From Flavobacteriaceae bacterium YJPT1-3 (lineage in GTDB: Bacteria; Bacteroidota; Bacteroidia; Flavobacteriales; Flavobacteriaceae), in assembly GCA_029866965.1 (NCBI GenBank), contig CP123444.1:2521501-2585500 (forward strand): a stretch of DNA of 64,000 nucleotides. The letters run 5' to 3'. Position numbers and translations under genes: made by a program. The notes beneath the pieces are model-generated. The model saw only the letters and a program-made list of their open reading frames with translations, ran no database searches and was not told the DNA's origin. Below, one piece after another: positions 9,110 through 18,715 of this stretch. Each line of letters opens with the position of its first letter. Positions within the stretch are counted from its first letter, which is position 1.

Positions 9110-11155
9110 ATGCAAAACTCAACACTGTTGTTCCTTTTTTTGGCGATAGCAGTTGCTATGGGTTTTGCGGCCTTTCAATACGCTTACCGATCTGAGTTAA
9201 GCGCTTCTAAGCGCTGGACCTTTGCCGGCCTGCGTTTCCTATCAGTTTTAGGTCTTCTTCTCCTATTAATTGATCCTAAGTTGGAGCAGGTGAGCTATTA
9301 CACCGAAAAAGCGCAACTCGCCCTTTTGGTTGATAATACGGCTTCCATCGCGTTTTTAGAGCAGGAGGAGGCCGTCAAAGAAGTCGTTGCCCACTTTCGC
9401 GAAACGGATGCTGTGGGGACGGCCCTGGACGCCCTTGAAGAGCAATTTGACTTGAATTATTATTCTTTTTCCGGTCAGTTGCAAGGTCTGGATACGCTAG
9501 GATTCAGCGCAAAAGGAACGCGCATCGCACAAGCGCTAAAGGATGTGGAAGGAATTCATAATCGCGGCCGTTTGGCCAGTCTGCTGCTTTCCGATGGAAA
9601 CCAGACCTACGGAGAGGATTACAGTTACTTCCGACCGCGTCAGGATCATGAGCTGTTCACGGTAATGGTAGGAGATACTATGCTGAAGCAGGACCTAACA
9701 ATCTCCCGGATCAATTTGAACAAATATGCCTACATTAATAACACCTTTCCGGTGGAAGCTATTATTTCCCGATCGGGTGACGAGCCAATAACATCCACCG
9801 TTCGTATTTTAAGTAGCAATCAGACGCTCGCCCGACAAACAGTTCGTTTTGGGGCCGGGGAGCAGTCCCGGATTCTCAATTTTGAGCTTCCGGCTTCCCG
9901 GGTCGGCCTACAGCGGTATACCTTAAGTATCGATCCGCTGGACCAGGAATCCAACACACAAAATAACAGTCGGCGTTTTGCCATTGAAGTGATCGATCAG
10001 AAATCTAAGATCGTCATCATCGCCAACCAACTCCATCCCGATCTTGGTTTGTGGAAGAAAAGCATAGAGCGCAATGAATTGCGGGAAGTGTCTTATGCCA
10101 AGCCCGATATAAATCCGCAGGAACTAGAATCCTTCGATCTGGTCATTCTATTCCAGCCCGATGCGCAATTTGAGTCCGTTTACCGTTCTCTTGATGAGCG
10201 GAATGCCAATCGCATTACGCATGCCGGTGACGCGACCTCCTGGGGAGTGCTGAATTCCATGCAAAATAGTTTCAATAAACCGGTGACCAACCAGACCGAT
10301 GAAGTCCTAGCGGTCGTCAATCCCGGATTTTCTTCCTTTGATTTAGGAGATTTCGAAGTCAATGATCTTCCACCCCTGTCCACCACTTTTGGAGGGGCTG
10401 TGCTCACGGCCAAGACCGATATCATGCTTTATCAGCGCATTGGAAATGTAGTTACCGATCAACCGCTTATTGCGCTCTTAGAGCAACAAGGACATAAAGA
10501 GATCCTGATCGATGGGGTGGGCTTGTGGAAATGGCGAGCTCAACAATTTGTGAATACCGGGTCTTTCGATGTTTTTGATGACTTCATCTCGAGCTTGATC
10601 CAATTTACGGCTTCTTCAGAGCGCCGTAATCGACTTGAAGTCGATTTTGAGCCCTTTTATTACGGGAGTCAGGACGTGATCATTAGCGCACAGTATTTTG
10701 ACAAAAATTATCAATTTGACGGAGGAGAGCGTGTAGTGATTCAATTAACCCACGAGGAGACCGGGAAGGTAACGAATTCGGTATTTCTACGCAGCGGGAA
10801 TGCGTATAGGCTCGACCTGTCTAATCTGGATCCCGGGGCGTATCGCTTTCGCGTAAGCGTACCCAACCAAAATTTAAGTTCGGACGGTAGCTTTACCATC
10901 ATTCCATTTCAGGTGGAGGAACAATTCATCAATCCTGACCGTGAACGACTGGAACGCCTCAGTCAAGGGCGTCTCTATACGACGGGTCAGATAGACGCGC
11001 TGATCGAAGACCTACTGGACGATCCTAAGTACTTACCGGTGCAGAAAAGTAGGGAAAATATCGTATCTTTAATTTCTTGGGAAGTACTCCTAATTCTACT
11101 GATACTCTTGCTTTCTGCAGAGTGGTTTCTTAGAAAATACAACGGACTAATTTAA
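9110..11155 (+). CDS. Membrane-anchored VWA-domain protein
   Basis: 681 residues. Two hydrophobic segments at the N-terminus (about 3-22 and 38-56), a VWA-like region starting LALLVDNTASIAF with LLLSDGNQTYG, a long probably periplasmic region, and a C-terminal membrane helix (LISWEVLLILLILLL). The MIDAS is degenerate (DNTAS rather than DxSxS). Similar proteins occur in Bacteroidota near BatA-type clusters, but no MoxR ATPase is present here. The prohibitin gene follows after 9 bp, so the two may act together at the inner membrane. It contains a one-mismatch palindrome copy at 10845 and a core copy at 9395. Confidence 0.75.
   Translation: MQNSTLLFLFLAIAVAMGFAAFQYAYRSELSASKRWTFAGLRFLSVLGLLLLLIDPKLEQVSYYTEKAQLALLVDNTASIAFLEQEEAVKEVVAHFRETDAVGTALDALEEQFDLNYYSFSGQLQGLDTLGFSAKGTRIAQALKDVEGIHNRGRLASLLLSDGNQTYGEDYSYFRPRQDHELFTVMVGDTMLKQDLTISRINLNKYAYINNTFPVEAIISRSGDEPITSTVRILSSNQTLARQTVRFGAGEQSRILNFELPASRVGLQRYTLSIDPLDQESNTQNNSRRFAIEVIDQKSKIVIIANQLHPDLGLWKKSIERNELREVSYAKPDINPQELESFDLVILFQPDAQFESVYRSLDERNANRITHAGDATSWGVLNSMQNSFNKPVTNQTDEVLAVVNPGFSSFDLGDFEVNDLPPLSTTFGGAVLTAKTDIMLYQRIGNVVTDQPLIALLEQQGHKEILIDGVGLWKWRAQQFVNTGSFDVFDDFISSLIQFTASSERRNRLEVDFEPFYYGSQDVIISAQYFDKNYQFDGGERVVIQLTHEETGKVTNSVFLRSGNAYRLDLSNLDPGAYRFRVSVPNQNLSSDGSFTIIPFQVEEQFINPDRERLERLSQGRLYTTGQIDALIEDLLDDPKYLPVQKSRENIVSLISWEVLLILLILLLSAEWFLRKYNGLI
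10845..10858. repeat. Palindrome GCTTTCGCGTAAGC (one mismatch)
   Basis: Copy of the GCTTTCGCGAAAGC family with A to T at position 10, inside the VWA gene and in a different reading frame (YRFRVS) from most others. Confidence 0.7.
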
Positions 11156-11164
11156 ATTTCACAC

Positions 11165-11980
11165 ATGGATAGATTACCAAAGATTGGGTTACCCATCATT
11201 ATTGCATTAATTGTAGGAATCATATTGATTTCCAAATCAGCCATCACTATAGACTCAGGAGAGGCCGGGGTGCTGTACCGGACCTTTGGGGGTGGTGTAG
11301 TCACCGATGAACCCGCACTGGGAGAAGGATTTCATATTGTCGCACCCTGGAACAAAGTTTTTGTTTACGAAGTGCGTCGTCAGGAGATCTTCGAAAAAAT
11401 GAACGTGCTTTCCTCCAACGGTCTGGATATTAAACTGGACGCATCAGCCTGGTATCGAGCCAGTGCCAATGATTTAGGAAAATTACATCAGGAGATCGGA
11501 GAGAATTATCTGGATCGTATTCTTCTGCCGGCCGTGCGCTCTGCCGCCCGCTCTGTAGTGGGGAGATACACACCGGAACAGTTGTACAGTACTAAACGTG
11601 ATGCCATTCAGGCGGAGATCTTTGAAGAGACGAAGAAGATCGTTGATTCTTCCTACATCGTATTGGAGGAGATTTTGGTACGTGACGTGACCTTGCCTCC
11701 CACCATTAAGGATGCTATCGAGCGCAAACTGAAGCAAGAACAGGAATCGTTAGAGTATGAATTCCGATTGGTGACTGCTGATAAAGAAGCGCAACGTCAA
11801 CGGATAGAGGCTCAGGGTAAGGCTGACGCCAACAAAATTCTCAGTGCCTCTTTGAATGATAAGATCTTGCAGGATAAGGGTATTGAAGCTACCTTAAAAT
11901 TGGCAGAGTCCAACAACAGCAAGGTGGTTATTGTGGGATCCGGTGATTCCGGCTTGCCTTTGATCTTAGGGAATAACTAA
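11165..11980 (+). CDS. Prohibitin / SPFH-family membrane protein
   Basis: 271 residues. A single N-terminal membrane helix (IGLPIIIALIVGIILI) is followed by the SPFH/band-7 domain (AGVLYRTFGGGVV, GFHIVAPWNKVFVYEVRRQE, AWYRASANDLGKL) and a helical coiled coil with the conserved RIEAQGKADANKILSAS near residue 220. Prohibitins form large membrane rings that influence protease activity and membrane organisation. It follows the VWA gene by 9 bp and is closed by an intrinsic terminator. Confidence 0.88.
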   Translation: MDRLPKIGLPIIIALIVGIILISKSAITIDSGEAGVLYRTFGGGVVTDEPALGEGFHIVAPWNKVFVYEVRRQEIFEKMNVLSSNGLDIKLDASAWYRASANDLGKLHQEIGENYLDRILLPAVRSAARSVVGRYTPEQLYSTKRDAIQAEIFEETKKIVDSSYIVLEEILVRDVTLPPTIKDAIERKLKQEQESLEYEFRLVTADKEAQRQRIEAQGKADANKILSASLNDKILQDKGIEATLKLAESNNSKVVIVGSGDSGLPLILGNN

Positions 11981-11999
11981 AGTAGGTCTACACTACACT

Positions 12000-12030
12000 A
12001 AAAAACCGGGCTTTTCAGTCCGGTTTTTTT
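12000..12030 (+). terminator. Intrinsic terminator between convergent genes
   Basis: Stem AAAAAACCGG / CCGGTTTTTT with a 10-nt loop and a T run; the A run on the other side lets it work for both the prohibitin gene and the facing gene at 12032. Confidence 0.85.
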
Positions 12031-12031
12031 A

Positions 12032-12748
12032 TTAGGCCTTTCGCATGACCGGCTGTGAGGGTTCATCCTCATCCGTATCCTCCCGGGACTGGCCTTGTTG
12101 ATCGTCCATGAGGTCTTTGGCCTTTTGTACCCAGCGATCGTTCTTGATGCGGTCAGGGAAAAATTTGATCAATTCGGTCACCAATTCAATGTCCTGATCG
12201 TTGAACTTACTGATCTGTCTATAGGTAAATATGCCAATATCGTTCAGTTTTTCTTCAGTATAAGGACCGATCCCAATGATCTTCTGAAGATCGTCTTTAT
12301 GGGCAAAATTGGCGGTGCCCAGGCGTTCAAAGTCCAGCGCTTTTGGGTCTTTCTCCGGCTCTGGCTCTTTGGGTTCAACGGCAGCTGGAGCAGGCTCCTT
12401 TTGCTCAGCCCGTAAAGGAGCAGTTACCACCTCTTCGCTAAACGCCCGATTCTGTAAGTTCAGTTTTAAGGCATCGATCTCCTCTTGCTCCTCCCGGTCA
12501 AATTCGCGTTGCGCTTTTAGTTGGTCTTTGTAAGAGCTGCGGTAGTCCAAATATTCATTTCGCGGAGGATGACTGATCTCCCGTTTTAGCAATTTGATCT
12601 CTTCATTGGCTTTATCGATTTTACGCTCGGCGTTTTTCTTGTGGTAATACCAGGCAAAGAGATATCCGATCAGGAAGGAACCAAACATCAATACGAACAA
12701 CTCGATATAAGCGACGGGTATACTAATCGTGTCTAAACCTTCTTGCAT
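12032..12748 (-). CDS. Membrane protein with coiled coil and H3TH (helix-hairpin-helix) domain
   Basis: 238 residues. One membrane helix at residues 12-33 (IELFVLMFGSFLIGYLFAWY), a charged coiled coil (about 38-100), a Pro/Glu-rich linker (about 110-140) and a C-terminal helix-hairpin-helix-type domain, DDLQKIIGIGPYTEEKLND. That domain resembles the flap-endonuclease-like H3TH module that usually binds DNA non-specifically or mediates protein contacts. Role unknown. It starts 6 bp after the OmpA-like gene upstream, so the two form an operon that may span the envelope. Confidence 0.75.
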   Translation of the reverse strand: MQEGLDTISIPVAYIELFVLMFGSFLIGYLFAWYYHKKNAERKIDKANEEIKLLKREISHPPRNEYLDYRSSYKDQLKAQREFDREEQEEIDALKLNLQNRAFSEEVVTAPLRAEQKEPAPAAVEPKEPEPEKDPKALDFERLGTANFAHKDDLQKIIGIGPYTEEKLNDIGIFTYRQISKFNDQDIELVTELIKFFPDRIKNDRWVQKAKDLMDDQQGQSREDTDEDEPSQPVMRKA

Positions 12749-12754
12749 GCTGAT

Positions 12755-13522
12755 CTATTTATTTTTTATGATGATTTCTATTCGGCTGTTCCGTTGTCGA
12801 TTGCGTTCTGAGTTATTGGGGTAAATAGGGGCGGTTTCTCCTTTAGAAATAGCCGTGATCTTATAGCGGGGTATGCCCAATCGGGCTACAAAGTACCATT
12901 TTATCTGGCGGGCACGTTCTAAGGCCAACAGATAATTGTCGGTTCCGTTTCCAATGTTGTCTGTATGGCCGATCACCGTTACGCGTTTCTCCGGATTTTC
13001 GGCCAGCAGCTCCTTCAAATTACGTCCGTAATCGTTGAGTCGCTTGTTCAGGATAAGATTGGTATTCTTAAACTTGGGGTAGAGAAGATCGTTGATAGGC
13101 TCTTCCGGTAGCGTTTCTTCCTCCAATTGTAAACTGTTGATCACTTCTTCGGCCAGAAAACCGAGTTCCTCATTCATCTGAGCCCGGTCTTTTGCTGGTT
13201 TGTTTCCTTGTTGCCGTTTGGAAGAAGCGATCGATTCCGTCTCAGAACTGGCGAGCTCCACCAGTGCATTGTCCAGAGCTACAAAGTCGTCTACATCAGA
13301 ATAGAGCAGGCTATCTACGGGAAGACTGTCTAAGGTTTCTATTTCAAGATTATTGGGATCGACTATAGGATCAGCCTCGGCAGGGTTCACCGGGCTGCTA
13401 GCGGTTTCTTTTTTAAACAGGAACGAGGAGCGATCCTTATTTTGGTTGCTGAAATAGAAGATACCAAGGCAAGCCCAAAAGGCGAACACCACAAATGCCC
13501 CAATAAAATTCTTTAGCCCCAT
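12755..13522 (-). CDS. OmpA-family peptidoglycan-binding protein
   Basis: 255 residues. A single N-terminal hydrophobic segment (IGAFVVFAFWACLGIFYF) works as a membrane anchor or uncleaved signal, followed by a low-complexity acidic region and a C-terminal OmpA-like domain: TVIGHTDNIGNGTDNYLLALERAR in essence, then NSERNRQRNSRIEI. The Asp and Arg of this domain bind diaminopimelate of peptidoglycan. It is probably a MotB/OmpA-type cell wall tether rather than a porin, since no barrel is present. Transcribed with the H3TH protein. Confidence 0.85.
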   Translation of the reverse strand: MGLKNFIGAFVVFAFWACLGIFYFSNQNKDRSSFLFKKETASSPVNPAEADPIVDPNNLEIETLDSLPVDSLLYSDVDDFVALDNALVELASSETESIASSKRQQGNKPAKDRAQMNEELGFLAEEVINSLQLEEETLPEEPINDLLYPKFKNTNLILNKRLNDYGRNLKELLAENPEKRVTVIGHTDNIGNGTDNYLLALERARQIKWYFVARLGIPRYKITAISKGETAPIYPNNSERNRQRNSRIEIIIKNK

Positions 13523-13552
13523 AGATATGTTCTAGTCGATGACCAGTGTACC

Positions 13553-13560
13553 CAAAGTTA
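13553..13560 (-). promoter_or_regulatory. -7 box TAACTTTG for the OmpA-like operon
   Basis: On the minus strand TAACTTTG matches TAnnTTTG, 30 nt upstream of the ATG at 13522. No clear -33 TTG. Confidence 0.45.
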
Positions 13561-13606
13561 GAATAATTGACTAATTAACACGACGAATTAAAAATCTCTT
13601 ATCAAC

Positions 13607-13636
13607 TTGTTTTTAACAACAAATGTTCTAATTTTG
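13607..13636 (+). promoter_or_regulatory. Promoter of the histidine operon leader
   Basis: TTG (13607-13609) and TAATTTTG (13629-13636) with 19 nt between them fit the Bacteroidota -33/-7 pattern well. The -7 box ends 8 nt before the leader peptide ATG. An imperfect inverted repeat, CAACAAAT (13617-13624) and AATTTTGTTG (13630-13639), overlaps it and could be an operator. Confidence 0.65.
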
Positions 13637-13644
13637 TTGCACTA

Positions 13645-13698
13645 ATGAGAACAACTAATACACATCATCACCTACTACCCAACGCCCAGGCGAGGTAA
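13645..13698 (+). CDS. hisL: Histidine operon leader peptide (HHH)
   Basis: A 17-codon frame, MRTTNTHHHLLPNAQAR, too short for ordinary gene callers. Three consecutive His codons (CAT CAT CAC) at codons 7-9 precede an intrinsic terminator 23 nt after the stop, and hisG starts 34 nt after the T run. This is the design of a ribosome-mediated attenuator: when charged His-tRNA is scarce the ribosome stalls at the His codons and the terminator fails to form. I could not find a clean antiterminator pairing by eye, so the exact RNA switch is undetermined. Not an independent protein. Confidence 0.85.
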   Translation: MRTTNTHHHLLPNAQAR

Positions 13699-13720
13699 GT
13701 GTGATTTGTGAATAACATAG

Positions 13721-13751
13721 ACCCGTTTGAGCCATTCAAGCGGGTTTTTTT
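13721..13751 (+). terminator. his operon attenuator terminator
   Basis: ACCCGTTTGA (13721-13730) pairs with TCAAGCGGGT (13736-13745), ten base pairs with one G-U, loop GCCAT, followed by six or more T. Lies between leader peptide and hisG. Confidence 0.9.
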
Positions 13752-13784
13752 ATTTCATACCGAATAGGATAGTTAAGTATAATC

Positions 13785-14642
13785 ATGAATAAAATTAAGA
13801 TTGCAGTTCAAAAAAGCGGCCGACTCAATGAAGACTCTCTTCTTCTGCTGAAAGATGCCGGAATCTCCATTGATAATGGCCGTGACCAGTTGAAGGCTTC
13901 TGCCCGAAATTTTCCATTAGAAGTGTTGTATTTGCGCAATGGGGATATTCCTCAATACCTGCGAGATGGCGTTGTGGACATCGCTATTCTGGGGGAGAAC
14001 ACCTTGATTGAGAAGGGACAGGATCTTGAGATCGTCACCAAACTGGGCTTTTCCAAATGCAAGGTGTCGCTGGCCATTCCTAAAGGGGAGCGCTATGACG
14101 GACTCTCCTCCCTTTCGGGAAAGCGTATCGCGACTTCCTATCCGAATACCGTTAAAAATTATTTGGCCAAACACGGGGTCGACGCTGACCTGCATATCAT
14201 TAGCGGCTCGGTGGAGATCGCACCCAGCATTGGTCTGGCCGATGCTATCTGTGATATCGTGTCCAGTGGAAGTACCTTATTTAAGAACAATCTAAAAGAG
14301 GTAGAAGTGATGCTCACTTCAGAAGCTGTGCTGACCGTATCTCCTAAGATCTCTGAGCAGAATAAGAACATTCTAGAAACTCTCAAATTCAGGATACAGG
14401 CTGTATTGGAAGGGCGTAGAAATCGGTATGTGCTCTTAAACGCTCCTAATGAGCAATTAGAAGCGATCAAAGCCATTCTGCCCGGAATGAAAAGTCCAAC
14501 GGTTCTTCCCTTAGCCGAAGAAGGTTGGAGCAGTCTACACTCAGTGGTTGATCACAATCAATTCTGGGAGGTTTTGGATGCATTGAAAGAGGCCGGCGCC
14601 GAAGGTATTTTGGTATGCCCAATTGAAAAAATGGTATTGTAA
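13785..14642 (+). CDS. hisG: ATP phosphoribosyltransferase, long form
   Basis: 285 residues, the long HisG with its own C-terminal ACT-like regulatory domain (about 215-285), so no HisZ partner is needed. It joins ATP and PRPP in the first, feedback-inhibited step of histidine synthesis. Visible family motifs: KIAVQKSGRL at the N-terminus, DIAILGENTL, and the PRPP loop region DAICDIVSSGSTL. First structural gene of the his operon, downstream of the attenuator. Confidence 0.96.
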   Translation: MNKIKIAVQKSGRLNEDSLLLLKDAGISIDNGRDQLKASARNFPLEVLYLRNGDIPQYLRDGVVDIAILGENTLIEKGQDLEIVTKLGFSKCKVSLAIPKGERYDGLSSLSGKRIATSYPNTVKNYLAKHGVDADLHIISGSVEIAPSIGLADAICDIVSSGSTLFKNNLKEVEVMLTSEAVLTVSPKISEQNKNILETLKFRIQAVLEGRRNRYVLLNAPNEQLEAIKAILPGMKSPTVLPLAEEGWSSLHSVVDHNQFWEVLDALKEAGAEGILVCPIEKMVL

Positions 14643-14648
14643 GCGATT

Positions 14649-15938
14649 ATGAAAAAAGCTATAAACCCCGATCCGAGTACCTGGAGCACACTCTTGGAGC
14701 GCCCTATGGCGAGTACCCAGGAAATGGATGCATTGATGCTTGACGTATTTGAAGCCGTTCGTCTTAACGGGGATCAGGCAGTGCGAGACTATACCCAACG
14801 CTTTGACGGTGTTCTTGTTGATCAATTACAGGTCACCGCTCAGGAAATCGAGCAGGCAAAGGCGCAAGTAGCTGATGAACTCAAAGAAGCTATCAGTTTA
14901 GCGAAAACTAATATTGAGAAGTTTCACCGGGCCCAACAAACGAATAGGGTAGACGTTGAAACGCAACCCGGCGTGCAGTGCTGGCAGGAAAAAAGACCCA
15001 TTCAAAAGGTGGGCTTGTACATTCCGGGCGGTACGGCGCCACTATTCTCCACCATACTGATGTTGGCCATACCGGCCACGATTGCAGGCTGTCAGGAGAT
15101 CGTACTTTGCTCACCACCCAACACAGCAGGAACCATTCATCCGGCCATTTTATATACTGCCCAGCTTTGCGGGGTAGATACCATTATCAAGGCGGGAGGG
15201 GTTCAGGCCATAGCGGCCATGACTTTGGGTACGAAGAGCGTTCCTCAGGTCTACAAATTATTTGGCCCTGGGAATCAATACGTCACGGCAGCCAAGCAGT
15301 ACGCGACCAAACTGGGAGTGTCCATCGATATGCCTGCCGGTCCCAGCGAATTGCTGGTCATGGCTGATGATTCAGCTGATGCAGCTTTCGTAGCTTCTGA
15401 TCTGCTGAGTCAGGCAGAACATGGCGCAGATAGTCAGGTAGTTCTGGTCAGCACCTCTAAAACATTGCTCTCTAAGGTAGAAGATGAAATGACCAGCCAG
15501 CTAGATGCGCTTTCGCGAAAGCAGATTGCCCAACAAGCCATCGCCAATAGTGTATTGATCTATCTGCCTACTAAAGAACTGGCCGCCGCATTGATCAATG
15601 CTTACGGCCCGGAGCACTACATACTGTGCGTTGAGGAAGAAGACTACTTTCTTGGGCAGATTGCCAATGCAGGCTCGGTTTTCGTGGGAAATTACACCCC
15701 CGAGAGTGCGGGTGACTACGCCTCAGGCACCAATCACACCCTGCCCACCAACGGATACGCCAAGCAATACAGCGGAGTAAATCTGGATAGTTTTTTAAAG
15801 AGTATGACCTTTCAGCGTATCACTGCGCAAGGGATCCAAAACATTGGTCCGGCCATCGAATTGATGGCAGCTGCCGAAGGGCTTGATGCTCATAAAAATG
15901 CCGTGACCTTACGTCTAAATGCGTTAAACAATGAATAA
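14649..15938 (+). CDS. hisD: Histidinol dehydrogenase
   Basis: 429 residues. It oxidises L-histidinol twice with NAD+ to histidine, the last steps of the pathway. Recognisable: VGLYIPGGTAPLFST, MPAGPSELLV, DLLSQAEHGADSQV and the zinc/catalytic His region SGTNHTLPTNGYAK. Starts 6 bp after hisG and overlaps hisC by 8 bp. Contains a perfect palindrome at 15509-15522 read as LSRK. Confidence 0.97.
   Translation: MKKAINPDPSTWSTLLERPMASTQEMDALMLDVFEAVRLNGDQAVRDYTQRFDGVLVDQLQVTAQEIEQAKAQVADELKEAISLAKTNIEKFHRAQQTNRVDVETQPGVQCWQEKRPIQKVGLYIPGGTAPLFSTILMLAIPATIAGCQEIVLCSPPNTAGTIHPAILYTAQLCGVDTIIKAGGVQAIAAMTLGTKSVPQVYKLFGPGNQYVTAAKQYATKLGVSIDMPAGPSELLVMADDSADAAFVASDLLSQAEHGADSQVVLVSTSKTLLSKVEDEMTSQLDALSRKQIAQQAIANSVLIYLPTKELAAALINAYGPEHYILCVEEEDYFLGQIANAGSVFVGNYTPESAGDYASGTNHTLPTNGYAKQYSGVNLDSFLKSMTFQRITAQGIQNIGPAIELMAAAEGLDAHKNAVTLRLNALNNE
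15509..15522. repeat. Palindrome GCTTTCGCGAAAGC (perfect)
   Basis: In hisD, read in another frame as LSRKQ. Confidence 0.85.
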
Positions 15939-16986
15939 AGCCAGCTTTGACCTGAATGCCCTGGTAAGGGAGAATGTAAGGCAAATGAAGCCCTATTCTT
16001 CGGCCCGTGATGAATTCACCGATTTTGAAGCGGATATGGTCTTTTTGGATGCCAATGAAAATCCTTTTGAAAACGGGGTCAACCGATACCCGGATCCACG
16101 CCAGCGCAATCTAAAAGCCCAGTTGTCTAAGGTCAAGCGGGTGCCGATGAACCAGATACTTTTGGGTAATGGAAGCGACGAAGTCTTAGACCTGATTGTC
16201 CGTGCTTTTTGTGAGCCCGGGAGGGATAATATCATCACCCTGCCTCCCACCTACGGCATGTATAAGGTACTTGCTGCCACCAATGCGGTGGAGTGTCGCG
16301 AAGTATTGCTTACGGAGAACTTTCAGATCGATTTGGAAGGAGTGAGGGCCGCGGTGGATGGGCACACTAAAATTATCTTTTTATGTTCCCCGAACAATCC
16401 CACCGGAAACCTGCTCCAAGAAGAGGAGGTGCGTCAGATCTTGGAATCCTTCAACGGACTGGTGGTCATTGATGAGGCGTACATTGATTTTGCCTCTAGT
16501 AAAAGCTGGAGTCAGCAGCTTTCTGACTATCCCAATCTGATCGTCTGCCAGACCTTGTCAAAGGCTTACGGTCTGGCCGGAATCCGACTCGGGATGTGCT
16601 TTGCCACTGAGGAAGTCATCGCTGTATTGCAAAAGATCAAGCCGCCTTATAACGTGAATGAACTGACCCAAAAATCGGCTTTGGAGCGGGTACTGGATCA
16701 AAAAACAATTAAGGACGAAATTACTTTGATTTTAGTAGGTAAGGAAGAGCTATCTAAAGCATTACTTGAAGTTAATTTTGTGGATGAGGTCTTCCCTTCA
16801 GAGGCCAATTTTATTCTCGCCCGCGTGCAGGATGCCAACCGGGTCTACCAACAATTAATTGATCTGGGGGTAGTGGTCCGGAATCGCAGCACGCAGCCAC
16901 GCTGTGAAAGCACACTGCGGTTTACGGTGGGTACCCCAGAAGAAAATAAAAAACTGATCAACGCCCTAAAAACATTAAACACATAA
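15931..16986 (+). CDS. hisC: Histidinol-phosphate aminotransferase
   Basis: 351 residues, a fold-type I PLP enzyme. [15 protein letters not shown] at the N-terminus binds substrate; the PLP Lys is in [16 protein letters not shown] near residue 210; [11 protein letters not shown] and [10 protein letters not shown] are conserved. It transaminates imidazole-acetol phosphate with glutamate. Overlaps hisD by 8 bp. Confidence 0.96.
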   Translation: MNKASFDLNALVRENVRQMKPYSSARDEFTDFEADMVFLDANENPFENGVNRYPDPRQRNLKAQLSKVKRVPMNQILLGNGSDEVLDLIVRAFCEPGRDNIITLPPTYGMYKVLAATNAVECREVLLTENFQIDLEGVRAAVDGHTKIIFLCSPNNPTGNLLQEEEVRQILESFNGLVVIDEAYIDFASSKSWSQQLSDYPNLIVCQTLSKAYGLAGIRLGMCFATEEVIAVLQKIKPPYNVNELTQKSALERVLDQKTIKDEITLILVGKEELSKALLEVNFVDEVFPSEANFILARVQDANRVYQQLIDLGVVVRNRSTQPRCESTLRFTVGTPEENKKLINALKTLNT

Positions 16987-16987
16987 G

Positions 16988-18124
16988 ATGGCAAAACGTG
17001 TTTTATTTATCGATCGTGACGGCACCCTGATACAGGAAACCGTAGATGAACAGATTGACGCTTTTGAAAAGATGGTCTTCTATCCTAAGGTATTCCGCTA
17101 CCTGAGCAAGATCGCTGAAGAGCTGGATTACGAATTGGTCATGATCACCAATCAGGACGGACTAGGCACTGATTCATTTCCGGAGGATACCTTCTGGCCG
17201 GTGCATAATTTTATCCTGGACGCTTTCCAACGGGAAGGAGTACATTTTAATGAGGTCCTCATTGACAAGAGTTTCCCACACGAACAGAAAGAGACCCGCA
17301 AGCCCGGCACAGGGCTGCTCCAACACTATTTTTCAAAAGAGTACGATCTGGAGGGCTCTTATGTTATTGGTGACCGACTGACCGATATGGAGCTGGCTAA
17401 GAATCTGGGCGCTCAGGGAATTTTCATTAACGATAATACGCAATTGGGCACGGGAGAGATCACGGTCAAGCAAGAGGAGTTGGCTAATTACATCGCCTTA
17501 GAGTCTAATGACTGGCAAAAGATCTACCAGTTTTTAAAATTGGAACGCAGAACGGCTCAGATCCATCGTAAAACCAATGAAACGGATATTGAGATCAAGC
17601 TAAACCTGGACGGAACCGGTCAAAGCAATATCCAAACAGGATTGGCCTTTTTTGACCACATGCTCGATCAATTAGCCAGGCACGGAGCCATGGACCTTTA
17701 CATTCTGGTGGATGGTGACCTGGAGGTGGATGAACACCACACCATTGAAGATACGGCCATTGCCCTGGGGGAGGTCTTTCATCAGGCTTTGGGCAATAAG
17801 ATGGGGATGGAACGCTACGGATTCACCCTACCCATGGATGATTGCCTGGCACAAGTCGCCATTGATTTTGGGGGTAGGAACTGGCTGGTCTGGGAGGCTG
17901 AATTTAAACGGGAGAAAATAGGGGAGATGCCCACTGAGATGTTCCACCACTTCTTCAAATCGTTTACTGATGGGGCCCGTGCCAATCTGAATATCAAAGC
18001 AGAAGGGACCAATGAACATCATAAGATTGAATCTATTTTTAAAGCTTTCGCGAAAGCGATCAAAGCTGCAGTCAAACGAGATCCTGAAAAGATGATTTTA
18101 CCCAGCACTAAGGGAATGCTATAA
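16988..18124 (+). CDS. hisB: Bifunctional histidinol-phosphatase / imidazoleglycerol-phosphate dehydratase
   Basis: 378 residues. N-terminal HAD phosphatase (about 1-165) with the DxDGT nucleophile motif [15 protein letters not shown] and [11 protein letters not shown]-terminal IGP dehydratase (about 185-378) with the metal-binding [15 protein letters not shown] and [17 protein letters not shown]. The fused form is also known from enterobacteria. Lies 1 bp after hisC. The IGPD end carries a perfect palindrome at 18044-18057. Confidence 0.97.
   Translation: MAKRVLFIDRDGTLIQETVDEQIDAFEKMVFYPKVFRYLSKIAEELDYELVMITNQDGLGTDSFPEDTFWPVHNFILDAFQREGVHFNEVLIDKSFPHEQKETRKPGTGLLQHYFSKEYDLEGSYVIGDRLTDMELAKNLGAQGIFINDNTQLGTGEITVKQEELANYIALESNDWQKIYQFLKLERRTAQIHRKTNETDIEIKLNLDGTGQSNIQTGLAFFDHMLDQLARHGAMDLYILVDGDLEVDEHHTIEDTAIALGEVFHQALGNKMGMERYGFTLPMDDCLAQVAIDFGGRNWLVWEAEFKREKIGEMPTEMFHHFFKSFTDGARANLNIKAEGTNEHHKIESIFKAFAKAIKAAVKRDPEKMILPSTKGML
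18044..18057. repeat. Palindrome GCTTTCGCGAAAGC (perfect)
   Basis: In hisB, read as AFAKA in a helix that is normally conserved in the family, so it looks like base substitution at an existing position, not an insertion. Confidence 0.85.
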
Positions 18125-18133
18125 GGAGAACCT

Positions 18134-18715
18134 ATGAACATTGCAATCATAAATTACGGAGCCGGTAATATTCAAAGCATCAAGTTTGCCATCCAACGCT
18201 TGGGTCACGAGGCGGTGCTCACCGATCAGGCCCAGGCGATCAGGTCTGCCGATAAGGTGATCTTTCCCGGAGTGGGCGAGGCCGGAAGCGCCATGCGGAA
18301 ATTAAAGAATACCGGACTGGACACTGTCATACCCACCCTGACGCAACCTGTTTTGGGCATCTGTCTGGGGATGCAACTCATGTGCACACGTTCTGCTGAA
18401 AGTGATGCTCAAGGTTTGGGAATCTTCGATACAGAAGTGATTCGTTTTTCTGATGCGCTGAAAGTGCCCCAGATTGGCTGGAATACCTTGGAAGCGGTGA
18501 AGGGGCCTCTCTTTGATCAGGTAGCGGACGAAGAATTTATCTATATGGTGCACAGCTATTATGCGCCCCTTTGTGAATGCACCGTCGCTTCCTGTACCTA
18601 CGGAGTTTCCTATAGTGCAGCCCTACAAAAGGACAATTTCTTTGGAACGCAGTTCCATCCTGAAAAATCCAGTTTGACCGGGAATCAAATCCTAAAAAAC
18701 TTTCTTGCCTTATGA
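18134..18715 (+). CDS. hisH: Imidazole glycerol phosphate synthase, glutaminase subunit
   Basis: 193 residues, class I glutamine amidotransferase: nucleophile Cys in GICLGMQLM, His/Glu in THFHPEKS-type ending QFHPEKSS. It makes ammonia from glutamine for HisF. Starts 9 bp after hisB and overlaps hisA by 4 bp. Confidence 0.96.
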   Translation: MNIAIINYGAGNIQSIKFAIQRLGHEAVLTDQAQAIRSADKVIFPGVGEAGSAMRKLKNTGLDTVIPTLTQPVLGICLGMQLMCTRSAESDAQGLGIFDTEVIRFSDALKVPQIGWNTLEAVKGPLFDQVADEEFIYMVHSYYAPLCECTVASCTYGVSYSAALQKDNFFGTQFHPEKSSLTGNQILKNFLAL

